Positions 55,501-63,148 of a stretch of DNA of 64,000 nt are shown one piece after another; the first letter of the stretch is position 1, and every line of letters begins with the position of its first letter. The notes beneath the pieces are model-generated. The model was not told where the DNA came from. It searched no databases and saw nothing but the letters and a program-made list of their open reading frames with translations. Origin of the DNA: Rhodobacteraceae bacterium (ex Bugula neritina AB1) (lineage in GTDB: Bacteria > Pseudomonadota > Alphaproteobacteria > Rhodobacterales > Rhodobacteraceae); NCBI GenBank assembly GCA_001730095.1, contig MDLF01000047.1, positions 49,311 to 113,310 on the forward strand, written 5' to 3'. A program made the position numbers and the translations under genes.

Positions 55501-55658
55501 CCCTGCGGACTCTCAACTGCAATCGCATCTGGCCGCAGGTCCACTTGGGTTTCAAAAACCCCATGCACGGACGCAGGCAGAGCGGCCCCCAAGGGGCCGG
55601 ACATAACCGGCTCTGCCTTGCGGGCTGCCGGCAGGCTGTCAAAGGTAGAATTCATCAT
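52509..55658 (-). CDS. NRPS-2: A(Val), PCP, C
   Basis: The 1049-residue synthetase has an A domain at about 30-510 (YVMYTSGSTGKPKG; ending TSHGKVDR). Its specificity code reads D-A-F-W-I-G-G-T-F-K, the valine code of gramicidin S and surfactin synthetases. The PCP has S555 in LGIDSLAAAR, and the C domain at about 610-1030 has an intact MHHIIADGVT. It starts without a C domain, so Val is the first residue it handles. Its C-terminal C domain should join Val to the Ser on NRPS-3, whose own N-terminal C domain is truncated. The start overlaps the ATP-grasp stop (ATGA). Confidence 0.93.
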   Translation of the reverse strand: MMNSTFDSLPAARKAEPVMSGPLGAALPASVHGVFETQVDLRPDAIAVESPQGSLSFAALNRAADDLAARLRRETTVANEIIGIRFTRCAEWIVAMLAVLKAGGCYLPLNPKDPEARVAALLEDARPRLILKPSRVAGEFRIENRQSASSEPDAEGLCEDRAAYVMYTSGSTGKPKGVVVSHRNILRLTQGRNPVPLGPGTRTMQTGAPTFDAVTFEIWGTLLNGGCVILPGEDTILSAAALGKELAARQATTLWLTSPLFNQLAAEDSAAFKPLSHLIVGGDVVVRRHVQAVQASCPGLTVVNGYGPTENTTFSTMHVIQHDDPAMDVPIGLPIAYSTAYVLDNQGSPAAPGTEGELFVGGDGVALGYLNQAELTAERFLPDPFTGKGRMYRTGDLVRQRKDGEIVFLGRRDSQVKVRGYRIELGEIENLLREHEEVSEAVAAVAESPLGPKLVVYAVADETISDLDLRSYLLSVLPGHMVPHFIVFLEALPLTSHGKVDRSRLPTLEEFDLLSPEYVAPETELELQLADVISQCTGLDGAGTADSFFDLGIDSLAAARISAALQKETGIHVPVTSLLAHPSIAELSTFLQSKDCKPQSEPPVSPAPGLDGVFPLTPQQMPLYVEQMKNPASVRYNVPVMIDLPTDTDFDRLEQALSELVQQREALRLVMQLSQPPSQRIAGMTPVALPRVPRAVDPKQDIRPFDLQTGPLWRASLHDTGSGWQLFLDMHHIIADGVTLAMVLGDLDRLYRGEALSAAGASFAEISQWAHEGAGAELREAQRAFWRSRLQDTPVLRDSLPMDFPRTPERSRESGVLRFDLGAARLQRCKLAAKNYRLTLFELLAGVYGLFLSRVTGEQTVTFGIPAHARAETGFSEAYGMLANTVCVRLETGGDAAAGAFLRTSGQVLRDSIAHQHFPFRDLVDMTESAGNPARNPLFDTLFALQTRDSLTVDFLGAKHLLRPLPPGQAMFDLNLQLYQSDTGIDAEWEYDASLFQRDTVVALQGILLDLVDQLTDPAADTLPVSRLGVLPSTPAGQARPEAELEFDF

Positions 55659-56878
55659 GTTGAAATCTCCATGTGCAATAAGTCGTTGATCTGCTTGGCC
55701 GCCGCCGCAAAAGATCCGCTGTCGGCGGCTTGCCCGTAAACAACCCCCAAAAGCCCCTGGGTGCCGTCCTCCGCGCTGAGCAGGTCACCTGGCTGCGCCC
55801 GGACCTCGACCTGCCGGACCCCTTCGATCTCCGAGATGGAGTCGATGCCTCCAATCCGTCCGATCCGGCCTGCAGCCCGATCCGGCGGCGTCAGGAAAAC
55901 CTGGTACGTGACGCCCTCGAAGCCCGGTTCAGCCACAGACGGCAGCTTTCCGACCGCCAGCAGCAAAGCCAACTGCACCAGGTTCACATCCGAGGCTCGT
56001 TTGAGGATTTCCGGTACATACCCGCCCAATCTCCCGTTGACCTCGATGATTTTCGGCCCGCTGCTGGTCAGTTTGATCTCAGTATGGGTAATGCCATGCC
56101 GGACGCCAAGCGCCGCAACGGCCTGCGCTTCCAGCGCACGGACTTCCGCAAGCACCGGCTGCGGGAGCGAACACGGTAAAAACATACCCGTTTCCCGGAA
56201 AGACGGCGTTAAGGGCAGCTTGCCGGTGACACAGATCTGCTGGGACTGCCCGTCGCAATGCAGGCTTTCCACCGAGACATAATCGCCAAAATCTGCTCCC
56301 GCGACGGCCGGGTCGCCTTGGAAAAACTCCTCGACAATGAAATCTATACCCTGGGGCGCCTGTGCAAGCGCGTACCTGAACTCGGTCTCATCCCTGACAA
56401 GCAGGGTATGCACACTCCCGGCGCCGACAACCGGCTTCAAAACGGCCGGAAAGACCATGCCTGGCGGCACTCCGCAGCTGCCTGCCGGCAGATGTTCGAA
56501 CCTGCAAGCGTGAACACCTGCGGCGCTGAGCGCTTCCCGCTGCACGGTTTTCTCTGTCAGCGCCTTGACCGTCCCAGCATCGTGCCCAGGCAACCCGAGC
56601 GCACAAGCTAGAGCTGATGCCCGGGGCAGCGCATACTCGCTGAACGTCGTGATCCCTTTGAGGGAAAAGCCTGCAAGAGTGTTTCCGGCCTGCTTGTCCG
56701 ATTGACCGGTGATATCTGCCAGCAGTGCCCTTGGCGGCAGCTGCTGCATCTGATCCTCGGCTCCCGGCAGCTGCCTGTCCAGCACAAAAACCGGTGTGAC
56801 CTTACGCGCGGCTGCGGCCAGAACCGTGGGAACCGAAGCCGAGCCTAACCCAAGCACGATGCCAACGGCATCAGGCAT
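55655..56878 (-). CDS. ATP-grasp carboxylate-amine ligase
   Basis: The 407-residue protein has the ATP-grasp layout: an N-terminal preATP domain (GIVLGLGSASVPTVLAAA), PAVLKPVVGAGSVHTLLV with the ATP Lys, DFIVEEFFQGD with the adenine-binding Glu, and the metal site HTEIKLTSSGPKIIEVNGRL. It resembles L-amino-acid ligases that join two amino acids or tag a carboxylate, using ATP. It lies between two NRPS genes with a 36-bp gap and a 4-bp overlap. Its job could be to add a further residue to the peptide or make a dipeptide unit. The gap upstream is in the same frame as NRPS-1 with only its stop between. Confidence 0.88.
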   Translation of the reverse strand: MPDAVGIVLGLGSASVPTVLAAAARKVTPVFVLDRQLPGAEDQMQQLPPRALLADITGQSDKQAGNTLAGFSLKGITTFSEYALPRASALACALGLPGHDAGTVKALTEKTVQREALSAAGVHACRFEHLPAGSCGVPPGMVFPAVLKPVVGAGSVHTLLVRDETEFRYALAQAPQGIDFIVEEFFQGDPAVAGADFGDYVSVESLHCDGQSQQICVTGKLPLTPSFRETGMFLPCSLPQPVLAEVRALEAQAVAALGVRHGITHTEIKLTSSGPKIIEVNGRLGGYVPEILKRASDVNLVQLALLLAVGKLPSVAEPGFEGVTYQVFLTPPDRAAGRIGRIGGIDSISEIEGVRQVEVRAQPGDLLSAEDGTQGLLGVVYGQAADSGSFAAAAKQINDLLHMEIST

Positions 56879-56914
56879 CCGGCTGGCGAGGCGGTTGCGT
56901 GTATTAGCATTGCC

Positions 56915-59749
56915 TCACGCCCGGTCTTCAGTGGCAGCCAAATGCGCATTCAAGGAGGCAGGCGTCGGCTTCAGGTAGAGATCCTTGAGCGTGACATGCC
57001 CGTACATGGTCTTGCGGATTTCCGAGACCAGGCGCACCGCGGTCAATGAATTGCCGCCAATGAGGAAGAACTCGTCTCCAGCGCCGGTTTCCCCGTCGAA
57101 GAAGAGATTCCAGATGCCGAGCATTTGCTGCAGATCATCCTGCGGCTGTACGCGGCCTCCTCCTGCGCTCCCGTCTAGCACGCTCTCCGTTTCACGGGCT
57201 CTTTCACGCAGTGTCTTGACGTCGAGCTTGCCATTGACCGTGAGCGTCAGCTCTTCCACCGGCAAAATGATAGACGGCATCATGTAGGCCGGCAGATATT
57301 TCGAAACCGATTGCCGGACAATCTCCGGAGTGATCCGGTTCTCCAGCACCACAAAGGCATCCAGCCGTGCGCTTGATGGGTCGCCTTCACGGGCTTCGGT
57401 CACCACTACTGCTGCTGCCTTGACCCCTGCAACGTTCTGGATCACCGATCGGACTTCTTCCAGTTCAATCCGGAAACCCCGGATCTTCACCTGGCTGTCA
57501 ATGCGGCCCATGTGCTCCAGGACGCCTCCGGGCAGCAGCCGCCCTAGATCCCCGCTACGGTACATCCGCTGACCCGATACAGGGTCGGAAATGAAGCGCT
57601 CTGCGGTGAGATCCGGCTGGTTCAGATAACCTTCCGCCAGACCGGCGCCGCCAACATAAATCTCACCAGGTACCCCCAAGGGCTGCACCTCACCATCGTT
57701 GTTGCGGACTGAAACCGACCATCCCGGAAGCGCCGGTCCAACCGCCATCGAGCCTGCAAGGGCAAGCTGCGGTGAAAACTCTTGCAGGGTGACATGCACG
57801 GTAGTCTCCGTGATCCCGAACATGTTGATCATCCGGCATCGTGCCCCCGGGTACTTGCGGTACCAGGGCAGCAGTACCTGCGCGTTCAGCGCTTCGCCTC
57901 CAAAGATCACCAGCCGCAGCTTTTCCAGCATTGGCCGGCCGCGGTCGGCCTGGCACAATGCATTGAAAGCCGAGGGGGTCTGGTTCAGAACTGTGACACC
58001 CTGTGCTGCAAGCAGGTCATGAAAGTCCTCCGGCGACCGGCTGACCCAATAGGGCACGACGACCAAAGTACCACCGGTCAGGAGGCAGCCCCAGATCTCC
58101 CATACAGAAAAGTCGAACGCTGCGGAATGGAAGAAAGTCCAGACATCTTCTGCACCGAGTTTCATGGTCTCGCAGGTTGCGCTGACCAGGGCCGACACAT
58201 TCCGGTTCGGAACCCCGACGCCTTTCGGACGTCCAGTGGAGCCGGAGGTGAAGATCACATACGCTGTTTTGTCCGGGTCCGCATTAGAGGCCGTGAGTTC
58301 ATCCCCGCCGGCGCAGTCTTCCAACTCATCAGGTGCTATCCGCCGCACGCCCTCAACTTCAGGAAAGGCATCCTCGGCGGAGATCACGGTCGTTAGCTCG
58401 GCCTGTTCAGCAGTGTAGCGCAGCCGTTCTTCCGGGTAGTCCGGATCCATCGGCACATAGGCTGCGCCGATACGGGCTGCTGCCAGCATCGAAGCGATAA
58501 GCTCAATGCCTCGGTCCAGGCACAAGCCGACCCGGCCGCCTGCAGTTACGCCCAGCTCCAGCAGCCCCGACGCCAAACGGCCCGACATTGCCAGCAACTG
58601 TGCATAGCTGACCTCCTGGCCTTCAAACCTGAGCGCGACGGCATCCGGTGTGTCCGCCGCAACGCGTTCGAACATTGCAGCAATGCTCACGGGGGCGCCG
58701 GTAGCTTCCTGTGAGCAGCCGCCAAGATCCAGAATCTCACCAACTTCCTTCTCTGAAAGCACCGGTACGCTGGCCGCGTGCCCCGAAATAGTGCCCACTG
58801 AGAGATTCCGCGCAATCCGGCCCAGCTGCCGGGCAGTGCGCTGCGCTATCGGGCTCGACAACAGGCATGTGTCGAAATCCAGTTCTGCTCTGGCAGAGGC
58901 GCCGCTGCTGGTCTGGAATATGCGCAGAGAGACCGTAAAAGGCGAAGGGAAGCACGGCGTATAAACCTCTTCGCCTTGCAGCACAGCCAGTTCGACGCCG
59001 ATTTCAAACGGCTCCGCCCTGTCAGCGGGAAAGGCCTGCACAGTCAAAGCCTCTGCCCCCGCAAGGAAATCCTCGACGGTGTCATTGGGAGTGAGGCCTG
59101 CAAAAAAGGAGCCAAAAACAGCCCCCTCTGCCTGGCTGGCCGCGAGCACAGGCAAGACCGGGTTCTGGACGCCGTAACGTGCAAGCAGGATGCCGAGCGC
59201 AGCCACCAGGACTTTGCCGACGCTGTCCGCCGGAAGGCCTTCCAGGTCCAGTGCAACAGTCTGCCTGCCCTCTGGGCCTTTGCGGCTGCCCAGCCCCCAT
59301 TCGCAGGTTTGCGCCCCCCAAACCACCTCCGAAGCGGGATCGCCAGAACGTACGGGAAGCGGTTGTGCCGGTGCCCCGGCCGGGGTTCCCAACACAGCCG
59401 ATGAAAGCCGGCTGAGATCCTGCAGAGTGTATTGGCTCATGCGCCCGGTAAGCGTCAGGACGCCTTCTCCGTCCGGAGCCGCAAACAAGACCGCCCTGCC
59501 TTCTCCATTGCCGGTTTTGCGGCGCTGCTCACGCCCGATCAACCGCTCGGAATGCGGGTGGTTCACTGAGTTAGCAAGCGGTTCGGCCCAGACGCTGAAA
59601 CCATGCTCCTCCAAGGTCCTGAACCGTGCGCGCACCCGCTCCAGCGCCTCACTGCCGGACACACTACAAGTCAGCGTGTGATAGCCGCGGACCGGAAGCT
59701 CGCTCCCCACCGGTGTGAAGCCTGTGCTCAAGTTAAATGAAGTATTCAT
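56915..59749 (-). CDS. NRPS-1: degenerate C, A(Thr), PCP
   Basis: The 944-residue synthetase has about 350 N-terminal residues resembling a worn condensation domain without any HHxxxDG. An A domain follows (A3 YVIFTSGSTGRPKG at 497-510; FGITETTVHVT; LTVNGKLD), then a PCP with S901 in IGGNSLTAVRL. The A-domain specificity code reads D-F-W-N-I-G-M-V-H-K, the classic threonine code. No C or TE domain follows. NRPS-2 has no N-terminal C domain either, so Thr cannot pass to Val in the normal way; delivery to the A-less last module of NRPS-3 is the best fit. Shine-Dalgarno GGAAA precedes ATG 59749. Confidence 0.92.
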   Translation of the reverse strand: MNTSFNLSTGFTPVGSELPVRGYHTLTCSVSGSEALERVRARFRTLEEHGFSVWAEPLANSVNHPHSERLIGREQRRKTGNGEGRAVLFAAPDGEGVLTLTGRMSQYTLQDLSRLSSAVLGTPAGAPAQPLPVRSGDPASEVVWGAQTCEWGLGSRKGPEGRQTVALDLEGLPADSVGKVLVAALGILLARYGVQNPVLPVLAASQAEGAVFGSFFAGLTPNDTVEDFLAGAEALTVQAFPADRAEPFEIGVELAVLQGEEVYTPCFPSPFTVSLRIFQTSSGASARAELDFDTCLLSSPIAQRTARQLGRIARNLSVGTISGHAASVPVLSEKEVGEILDLGGCSQEATGAPVSIAAMFERVAADTPDAVALRFEGQEVSYAQLLAMSGRLASGLLELGVTAGGRVGLCLDRGIELIASMLAAARIGAAYVPMDPDYPEERLRYTAEQAELTTVISAEDAFPEVEGVRRIAPDELEDCAGGDELTASNADPDKTAYVIFTSGSTGRPKGVGVPNRNVSALVSATCETMKLGAEDVWTFFHSAAFDFSVWEIWGCLLTGGTLVVVPYWVSRSPEDFHDLLAAQGVTVLNQTPSAFNALCQADRGRPMLEKLRLVIFGGEALNAQVLLPWYRKYPGARCRMINMFGITETTVHVTLQEFSPQLALAGSMAVGPALPGWSVSVRNNDGEVQPLGVPGEIYVGGAGLAEGYLNQPDLTAERFISDPVSGQRMYRSGDLGRLLPGGVLEHMGRIDSQVKIRGFRIELEEVRSVIQNVAGVKAAAVVVTEAREGDPSSARLDAFVVLENRITPEIVRQSVSKYLPAYMMPSIILPVEELTLTVNGKLDVKTLRERARETESVLDGSAGGGRVQPQDDLQQMLGIWNLFFDGETGAGDEFFLIGGNSLTAVRLVSEIRKTMYGHVTLKDLYLKPTPASLNAHLAATEDRA

Positions 59750-59766
59750 TGGCTGTTTCCAACTCG

Positions 59767-60591
59767 TTACCGGGCAGTAAAGCCCGCATCCACAGTGGTG
59801 ATTGTTCCCGTAACCCGGCGCGACTTTCCGCTCGCCAGCCAGACCATCGCGTCGGCGACATCCAATGGGTCGACAACCGAAGACATGGCAACCGACTCAA
59901 GATCCACGGCCTCCTGCTCCTCCAGTTCCAACCCGAGCGCATCAGCAACAACGCCAGTCATATGGCCGTCCATTACCGGATCGTCGCGAACAGGGCCGGG
60001 GCAAAGAGCGTTCACGCGGACATTCATTTTCGCATAGTCCAAGGCGGCCGATTTCGTCAGGCCGATCACCGCATGCTTGGACGCCACATAGGCACCGAAG
60101 CGGCGGTATCCGACCAGGCCGGCGGTTGAAGCCACGTTGATGATGCTGCCCTGGGATTGCTCAACCATGACCGGAGCAACCGCCGCAATCATGCGCCAGA
60201 CACCGCTCAGGTTCACGTCCATCATGACCTGCCATTCCGCTTCCGAATACTCGTGTGCCATCTTGCCGGCCGGTGCCCCGACAGCAGCGTTGTTTACAAG
60301 GACGTCGATACTGCCAAACCGCTCTTTGGCCAGCGCGGCGGTCCGGCGACAATCCTCCATGTTACGGACATCAGCGATGACCGGCAGCACGGCAGCGCCC
60401 AGCTCTCTGCACATCTCTGCGGTCCGCTCGATCTGCGCACTGCTGGCCAGCCGGTACGGCACGTCTGGCAGAGCGGCGTCCACATCGGTGATGACAATAT
60501 TGGCGCCTTCTTCCGCTGCACGCAGCGCGCATGCACGGCCAATGCCGCGCCCGGCCCCGGTGATCACAACGGTGCGGTCAGACAGCAGCAT
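59767..60591 (-). CDS. short-chain dehydrogenase/reductase
   Basis: The 274-residue SDR starts at ATG 60591 behind GGGGAGG; earlier in-frame starts lie deep in the preceding gene. It has the nucleotide site VVITGAGRGIGRACALRAAE, D in ITDVD (NAD preference), VLVNNAAVGA, and catalytic Ser/Tyr/Lys in NVASTAGLVGYRRFGAYVAS and the next K. An extra stretch after the Asp (DVPYRLASSAQIERTAEM) resembles the insertion of mycofactocin-associated SDRs, which hold NAD tightly. In this operon it could oxidise the Thr or Ser hydroxyl or reduce a carbonyl in the product. It overlaps the upstream thioesterase gene by 14 bases. Confidence 0.9.
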   Translation of the reverse strand: MLLSDRTVVITGAGRGIGRACALRAAEEGANIVITDVDAALPDVPYRLASSAQIERTAEMCRELGAAVLPVIADVRNMEDCRRTAALAKERFGSIDVLVNNAAVGAPAGKMAHEYSEAEWQVMMDVNLSGVWRMIAAVAPVMVEQSQGSIINVASTAGLVGYRRFGAYVASKHAVIGLTKSAALDYAKMNVRVNALCPGPVRDDPVMDGHMTGVVADALGLELEEQEAVDLESVAMSSVVDPLDVADAMVWLASGKSRRVTGTITTVDAGFTAR

Positions 60592-61321
60592 AGCGGGCCT
60601 CCCCGGCTTCGGCGCCGATCTCGGCCAAAATAGCGAACAGCTCGCTGGGATCGCTTGCGAGATACATATGGCCTCCCCGGACATCCTTGAGAGTGAAAGA
60701 ACTGCTAGTGTAATCGGACCAGGCCATCACTTCCTCGCGCGCCACCAAAGCATCCTGATCGGCTGCAATCGCCGTGATCGGCACCGGAAGCTTACGGACG
60801 CCGGAAGAAACATATGTCTCGTCCATGATGAAATCGGCCCGCAACGGCGGCAGCAACAGCTCCCGCATTTCCGGAATATCCATCGCCTCATGCGTGTAGC
60901 CGGTGGTTGACTTCACCAATTCAAGAAAGGCGTCATCCGACATGGAGCCCGTTCCTAGCTGCCGGGAAATTTCCGGAACCCGCGAGGCGCTGACCACAAG
61001 GTGGCGCACCAGGCCCGGTTTGGCAGCAATCAACCTATGGGTGATTTCGTAGGCCAGCACAGACCCCAAGAAGCAGTGCCCGAACACAATCAGAGCCTCA
61101 TCTCCAGCGCCGCCGACTTCCGCCAGAATATTGCCTGCCAGTTCACCCGCGGCCTTCTGCAGGCAGGTGAAAGGCGGCTCGGCAATCAGCCGTTCACGCC
61201 CCGGCAGCATTACCGGAGACAGCTTAAATGCGGAGAACCCTGCATGCGCCCACCCATGATAAAAACTGGCACCCGCACCTGCAAATGGAACGCAAATCAG
61301 CTTCATCGTCGTTAATTCCAT
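60578..61321 (-). CDS. thioesterase-like aminoacyl-shuttle candidate with Cys nucleophile
   Basis: The 247-residue alpha/beta hydrolase looks like a type II thioesterase (LICVPFAGAGASFYHGWAHA at the front). The elbow reads VFGHCFLGSVLAYEI, with Cys83 in place of Ser and one extra residue in the loop. The acid and His are in AADQDALVARE and VRGGHMYLAS. Cys nucleophiles are found in the SyrC and CmaE acyltransferases, which move an aminoacyl group from one carrier domain to another. Here it could carry Thr from NRPS-1 to the A-less end of NRPS-3. Start ATG 61321 follows AAAGAGAG; ATG 61306 is an alternative. Confidence 0.85.
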   Translation of the reverse strand: MELTTMKLICVPFAGAGASFYHGWAHAGFSAFKLSPVMLPGRERLIAEPPFTCLQKAAGELAGNILAEVGGAGDEALIVFGHCFLGSVLAYEITHRLIAAKPGLVRHLVVSASRVPEISRQLGTGSMSDDAFLELVKSTTGYTHEAMDIPEMRELLLPPLRADFIMDETYVSSGVRKLPVPITAIAADQDALVAREEVMAWSDYTSSSFTLKDVRGGHMYLASDPSELFAILAEIGAEAGEARYAAV

Positions 61322-61361
61322 TTCTCTCTTTCCAAATTTTGACGTCCATTTTCAAATAGAG

Positions 61362-62603
61362 TTAGCTGACAGATACTGACCCCGCTGCATTTTCTCCCGG
61401 CGCGGTCATTTCGGTCAATTTCCTGTCCGTCGCCTTTTTCAAAGCAATCATTACAAACACATTTCCAACGAGGCAGATGCCGGACAATCCGAACAGCATG
61501 GCATTGATGCCGATGCGTTCACTGAACACGCTAACGATCAGACCTGCGAGCGGGTAGGAAAATACAATTACCAACACCATTAATCCCAAGGTCTTCCCAA
61601 GGTCCTGTTTTGGGATATTCTTCACCCGTTCTGTCCGCAAATAAACACCGGCTGATGCATCGGCCATGACCACAACCGCGAACCCTACGAAGAACACCCA
61701 GTACTGCGAGGCTAAAGCCGCAATAAACCCGCCCAGAGAGACCCCCAGGAACGACGCCACGCCGACAAAAAAAATCGAATAGCGGCGGGACAGAACCGGT
61801 ACAATGAACATGCTGCAGATCGTTACCGCGGCGGCGGTGAAACTGAGCGCGCCAAAGTAGAATTCGGGAAGGCCAAAGGTGCCGGTCACCATTGCTGCAC
61901 CGATCGACAGCAGCGAGCAGTATACAACATTGACCAAGATCCCGTAGGCGCAAAGAAGCATAAGAGAATGATTCGAAATCAGGATTTTCGCCCCATGCAA
62001 GATATCCGCCAATGGTGCCCCGGCGTCCCCCCGTTCAGCAGCAGCATTCACGCCACGTGAAAGCAGCATATTCAGCAAGCTGACAAAAAAGGCAGATCCG
62101 GCGATCAGATAGAGAACCTCTTTGTCTACAACCGCAAGCAAAGCCGCCGCAGCAACCGGCCCCAGCAGCAGGCTGAACTGATCCACTGCCTGCAGCATGG
62201 ATTGCGCTTTGTGTAATTCTTCGGACGGCATGTATTTGGGTATCAGCGTTTCTAGCGCCACAAACGCCTGATTGAGGCAGAAACACATTATGCCCGCTGA
62301 AATGCTAACAATCAGAAATGCATGCTGCGGGGCCGCGTTGAGAAGCAGGAAAACGGTTGCGCACGCAAAAAGGCGTATTCCATCCGAAACAGCGTAGAGG
62401 CGTGAACCGCCGATCCGGTCCGCCATAATGCCAGCAAAAGGCAGGGCCAGCAACCCGACCCCCCATTCGATAGCAAAACTCAAACCAGCCTTGGAAACGC
62501 TCCCGGTGATTTGGAATACGATCAAAGGCGCAGCAAACAGCGTTATTTGCGTTCCCAATGCGGACAAAAATCTTGCCAACAGGAACCGATAGAATGCGGT
62601 CAT
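61362..62603 (-). CDS. MFS exporter
   Basis: The 413-residue protein starts at ATG 62603 behind GAGAGGTTGGG; a longer frame upstream is not supported. About 12 membrane segments are visible, with MFS motif-A-like FAGIMADRIGGSRLYAVSDG after segment 2 and a central loop near residue 195. It resembles the MFS_3/enterobactin-exporter (EntS-like) group that often travels with NRPS clusters. It is likely to export the peptide and give self-resistance. A 15-bp palindrome lies about 140 bp upstream, so this gene may have its own promoter. Confidence 0.88.
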   Translation of the reverse strand: MTAFYRFLLARFLSALGTQITLFAAPLIVFQITGSVSKAGLSFAIEWGVGLLALPFAGIMADRIGGSRLYAVSDGIRLFACATVFLLLNAAPQHAFLIVSISAGIMCFCLNQAFVALETLIPKYMPSEELHKAQSMLQAVDQFSLLLGPVAAAALLAVVDKEVLYLIAGSAFFVSLLNMLLSRGVNAAAERGDAGAPLADILHGAKILISNHSLMLLCAYGILVNVVYCSLLSIGAAMVTGTFGLPEFYFGALSFTAAAVTICSMFIVPVLSRRYSIFFVGVASFLGVSLGGFIAALASQYWVFFVGFAVVVMADASAGVYLRTERVKNIPKQDLGKTLGLMVLVIVFSYPLAGLIVSVFSERIGINAMLFGLSGICLVGNVFVMIALKKATDRKLTEMTAPGENAAGSVSVS

Positions 62604-62740
62604 CCCAACCTCTCGAATTTTGACGGACTCCGGCCTAATTTTCCGAAAATGGAATCTCCTCGGCCTTTCCGTAATTCTATTATAGGGAGCGTTGAGTTTG
62701 ATCAATACTCTCTAAAGGATATTACTGCCACAGCCAACAT

Positions 62741-62755
62741 TTTTGCATTGCAAAA
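62741..62755. promoter_or_regulatory. palindrome TTTTGCA-T-TGCAAAA upstream of the exporter gene
   Basis: Perfect 7-bp arms, 11 bp beyond the stop of the small upstream gene and 138 bp before the exporter start. The 162-bp gap is AT-rich and promoter-like. It may be an operator or a short hairpin. Confidence 0.35.
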
Positions 62756-62765
62756 GGTGAACCGC

Positions 62766-63143
62766 TTAGGCGGCGCCGGGCGCGGCATGTGCCGGAAATC
62801 CCCCACAGCCGAGCGCGTGATGCAAATCCGCTAGCTTCTCAATATGCTCAGGTTGCAGAACCCGGTGGTCCAGGTCCCAATGACGCAGCCGGCTGCACAG
62901 ATCCTCAAGAGCCATCGCAGCGACGTCCTGCGGCAATGGAGACAAGGACAAAGCCCGGTCAATCATTTCGGCCCGGCACAACAGGACCGTCAGTTCGTCC
63001 AGAGCCAGCTGGCGGGCGTCTCCCGCTGACGAATGCCCATGCAGGCGCTGATAACAACTTAGAGCAAAGCCGTGCAGCAGTTTGAGCTGGTCCGCAACAT
63101 CCGCAGAAAGTGGCCTTTGCTGAAACATCGAAATTCCAGACAT
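62766..63143 (-). CDS. small hypothetical protein in the NRPS operon
   Basis: The 125-residue protein starts at ATG 63143, five bases after the aldolase stop; a frame extending to 63218 overlaps the aldolase and is less likely. It is mostly helical (SADVADQLKLLHGFALSCYQ, AMALEDLCSRLRHWDLDHRV) with no signal peptide or membrane segment. No family was recognised. Tight coupling to the aldolase gene suggests a partner or a small helical accessory protein. Confidence 0.6.
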   Translation of the reverse strand: MSGISMFQQRPLSADVADQLKLLHGFALSCYQRLHGHSSAGDARQLALDELTVLLCRAEMIDRALSLSPLPQDVAAMALEDLCSRLRHWDLDHRVLQPEHIEKLADLHHALGCGGFPAHAAPGAA

Positions 63144-63148
63144 TGCTT

